From positions 1-6,737 of the forward strand of contig JAGARL010000030.1 of assembly GCA_017622255.1 (NCBI GenBank): a stretch of 6,737 bases of DNA. The letters run 5' to 3'. Below the pieces are notes generated by a model. The model had not been told where the DNA came from. It saw nothing but the letters and a program-made list of their open reading frames with translations, and ran no database searches. The stretch is from Methanocorpusculum sp. Lineage in GTDB: Archaea; Halobacteriota; Methanomicrobia; Methanomicrobiales; Methanocorpusculaceae. Positions within the stretch are counted from its first letter, which is position 1. Each line of letters begins with the position of its first letter. Made by a program: the position numbers and the translations under genes. Shown here piece by piece: positions 6,152-6,737 of this stretch.

Positions 6152-6737
6152 CAGCGAACCATCCGGGTAATGTCAAGAACCAGAATGTCGCGTGCTCCGG
6201 CGTTCTTGAGCTGGTTGATGAGCTGATAAACCCGGTCGGAGGAGACCACGGCATGCAGGGAGACAGAGGTCGAGCCTGCAATATCCATAACGGTCGGACC
6301 GCCGAGACCCGGGATTAACTGCTTGATGTCGTCAAGCTTTTCGCGCTCGACGTTGAGCATCAGATAGCACATGCCGGCTGCCGCCATCACGCTTTCGAAA
6401 GCGAGCAGAATCTCGTCAATCTTCTCCCGCTTCTCAACAAGGGAGTCGCGGTTTGCGATGACATGCGTGGTGCTGGCTAAGACTTCCGAGACGATTCTGA
6501 GTTTGTTAATCTCAAGAGTCGTTCCCGAAGACGTTAAGTCTGCAATAGCGTCAGCAACGCCGAGCTGCGGGGCTGCCTCGCAGGCGCCGGCAACTTCGAC
6601 GATTGAGACGTCAACGCCTGCGGCTTTGAAGAAGTCCTCGCAGATGTTTGGAAACTCGGTTGCAATCCGCATACCTTTCATGTCGGCGACTTCGCGGACC
6701 GCGGATGCCTCAGGAACGGCTAAGACCAGACGTGCTC
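6151..6737 (-). CDS. hisG: ATP phosphoribosyltransferase, long form, C-terminal part
   Basis: Catalyses the first committed step of histidine synthesis, joining ATP and PRPP with release of pyrophosphate. Partial: the frame stays open through 6737, and the in-frame ATG at 6681 is internal because the preceding codons read [17 protein letters not shown], a normal HisG continuation. Seen in the catalytic part: [30 protein letters not shown] and the PRPP-loop region SSGTTLEIN. The last roughly 75 residues (from [13 protein letters not shown] through GLGGPTV and [16 protein letters not shown]) form the ACT-like HisG_C domain. This makes it the long form, which works without HisZ and in characterised members is feedback-inhibited by histidine. 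It is the first gene of the visible his unit and overlaps hisA by one base. The start and promoter lie outside the window. Confidence 0.95.
   Translation of the reverse strand, partial: ARLVLAVPEASAVREVADMKGMRIATEFPNICEDFFKAAGVDVSIVEVAGACEAAPQLGVADAIADLTSSGTTLEINKLRIVSEVLASTTHVIANRDSLVEKREKIDEILLAFESVMAAAGMCYLMLNVEREKLDDIKQLIPGLGGPTVMDIAGSTSVSLHAVVSSDRVYQLINQLKNAGARDILVLDITRMVR

Noticed and set aside
6679..6681. ATG at 6681 as the start of hisG
   Set aside because: The codons upstream stay open and encode typical HisG sequence; the N-terminal part lies beyond the window.

Overview
This window looks like chromosomal DNA from a euryarchaeal methanogen, most likely order Methanomicrobiales; Methanocorpusculum is my best guess, but this rests on protein resemblance and not on a search. 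The evidence is: archaeal TATA-box promoters without bacterial -35/-10 pairs; several starts with no ribosome binding site 25-30 bases after a TATA box (leaderless style); oligo-T terminators without hairpins; a HisA of the archaeal type; and a dCTP deaminase with the HQT-GWIDAGF signature seen in methanogens. All genes are housekeeping. I see no insertion sequence, prophage, CRISPR array, tRNA or rRNA.

Layout. Bases 1-642 (+) are the 3' part of a TldD/PmbA-family gene of the PmbA (TldE) type. It converges on a minus-strand pair: a small ribbon-helix-helix protein (2614-2294) and then a 540-residue family II inorganic pyrophosphatase carrying a CBS-DRTGG-CBS regulatory insert (2285-663). Dcd, a dCTP deaminase (2704-3267, +), is divergent from this pair and shares an 89-base promoter region with it. 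A 256-base gap (3268-3523) follows. It holds the dcd terminator, two TATA-like boxes and a strongly self-complementary segment that may be a structured RNA or leader. Next is purB, adenylosuccinate lyase (3524-4855, +). It converges with almost no spacer on a tightly overlapping histidine operon read on the minus strand, hisG (partial, running off the right edge), hisA and hisB.

How the genes fit together. Three products belong to nucleotide and pyrophosphate metabolism. Dcd may also act as a dUTPase, and HisG releases pyrophosphate; the CBS pyrophosphatase removes pyrophosphate under likely adenine-nucleotide control. PurB and the histidine pathway meet at AICAR: PurB makes it from SAICAR, and histidine synthesis releases it between the HisA and HisB steps. 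hisG, hisA and hisB are coupled by 1-base and 14-base overlaps.

Nothing here is clearly a new defence or mobile system. The parts most worth a second look are the self-complementary segment at about 3335-3461, the CAAATAA element placed 5-7 bases before three neighbouring start codons (with a ribbon-helix-helix protein encoded beside it), and a Gly in place of the usual active-site Ala in Dcd.
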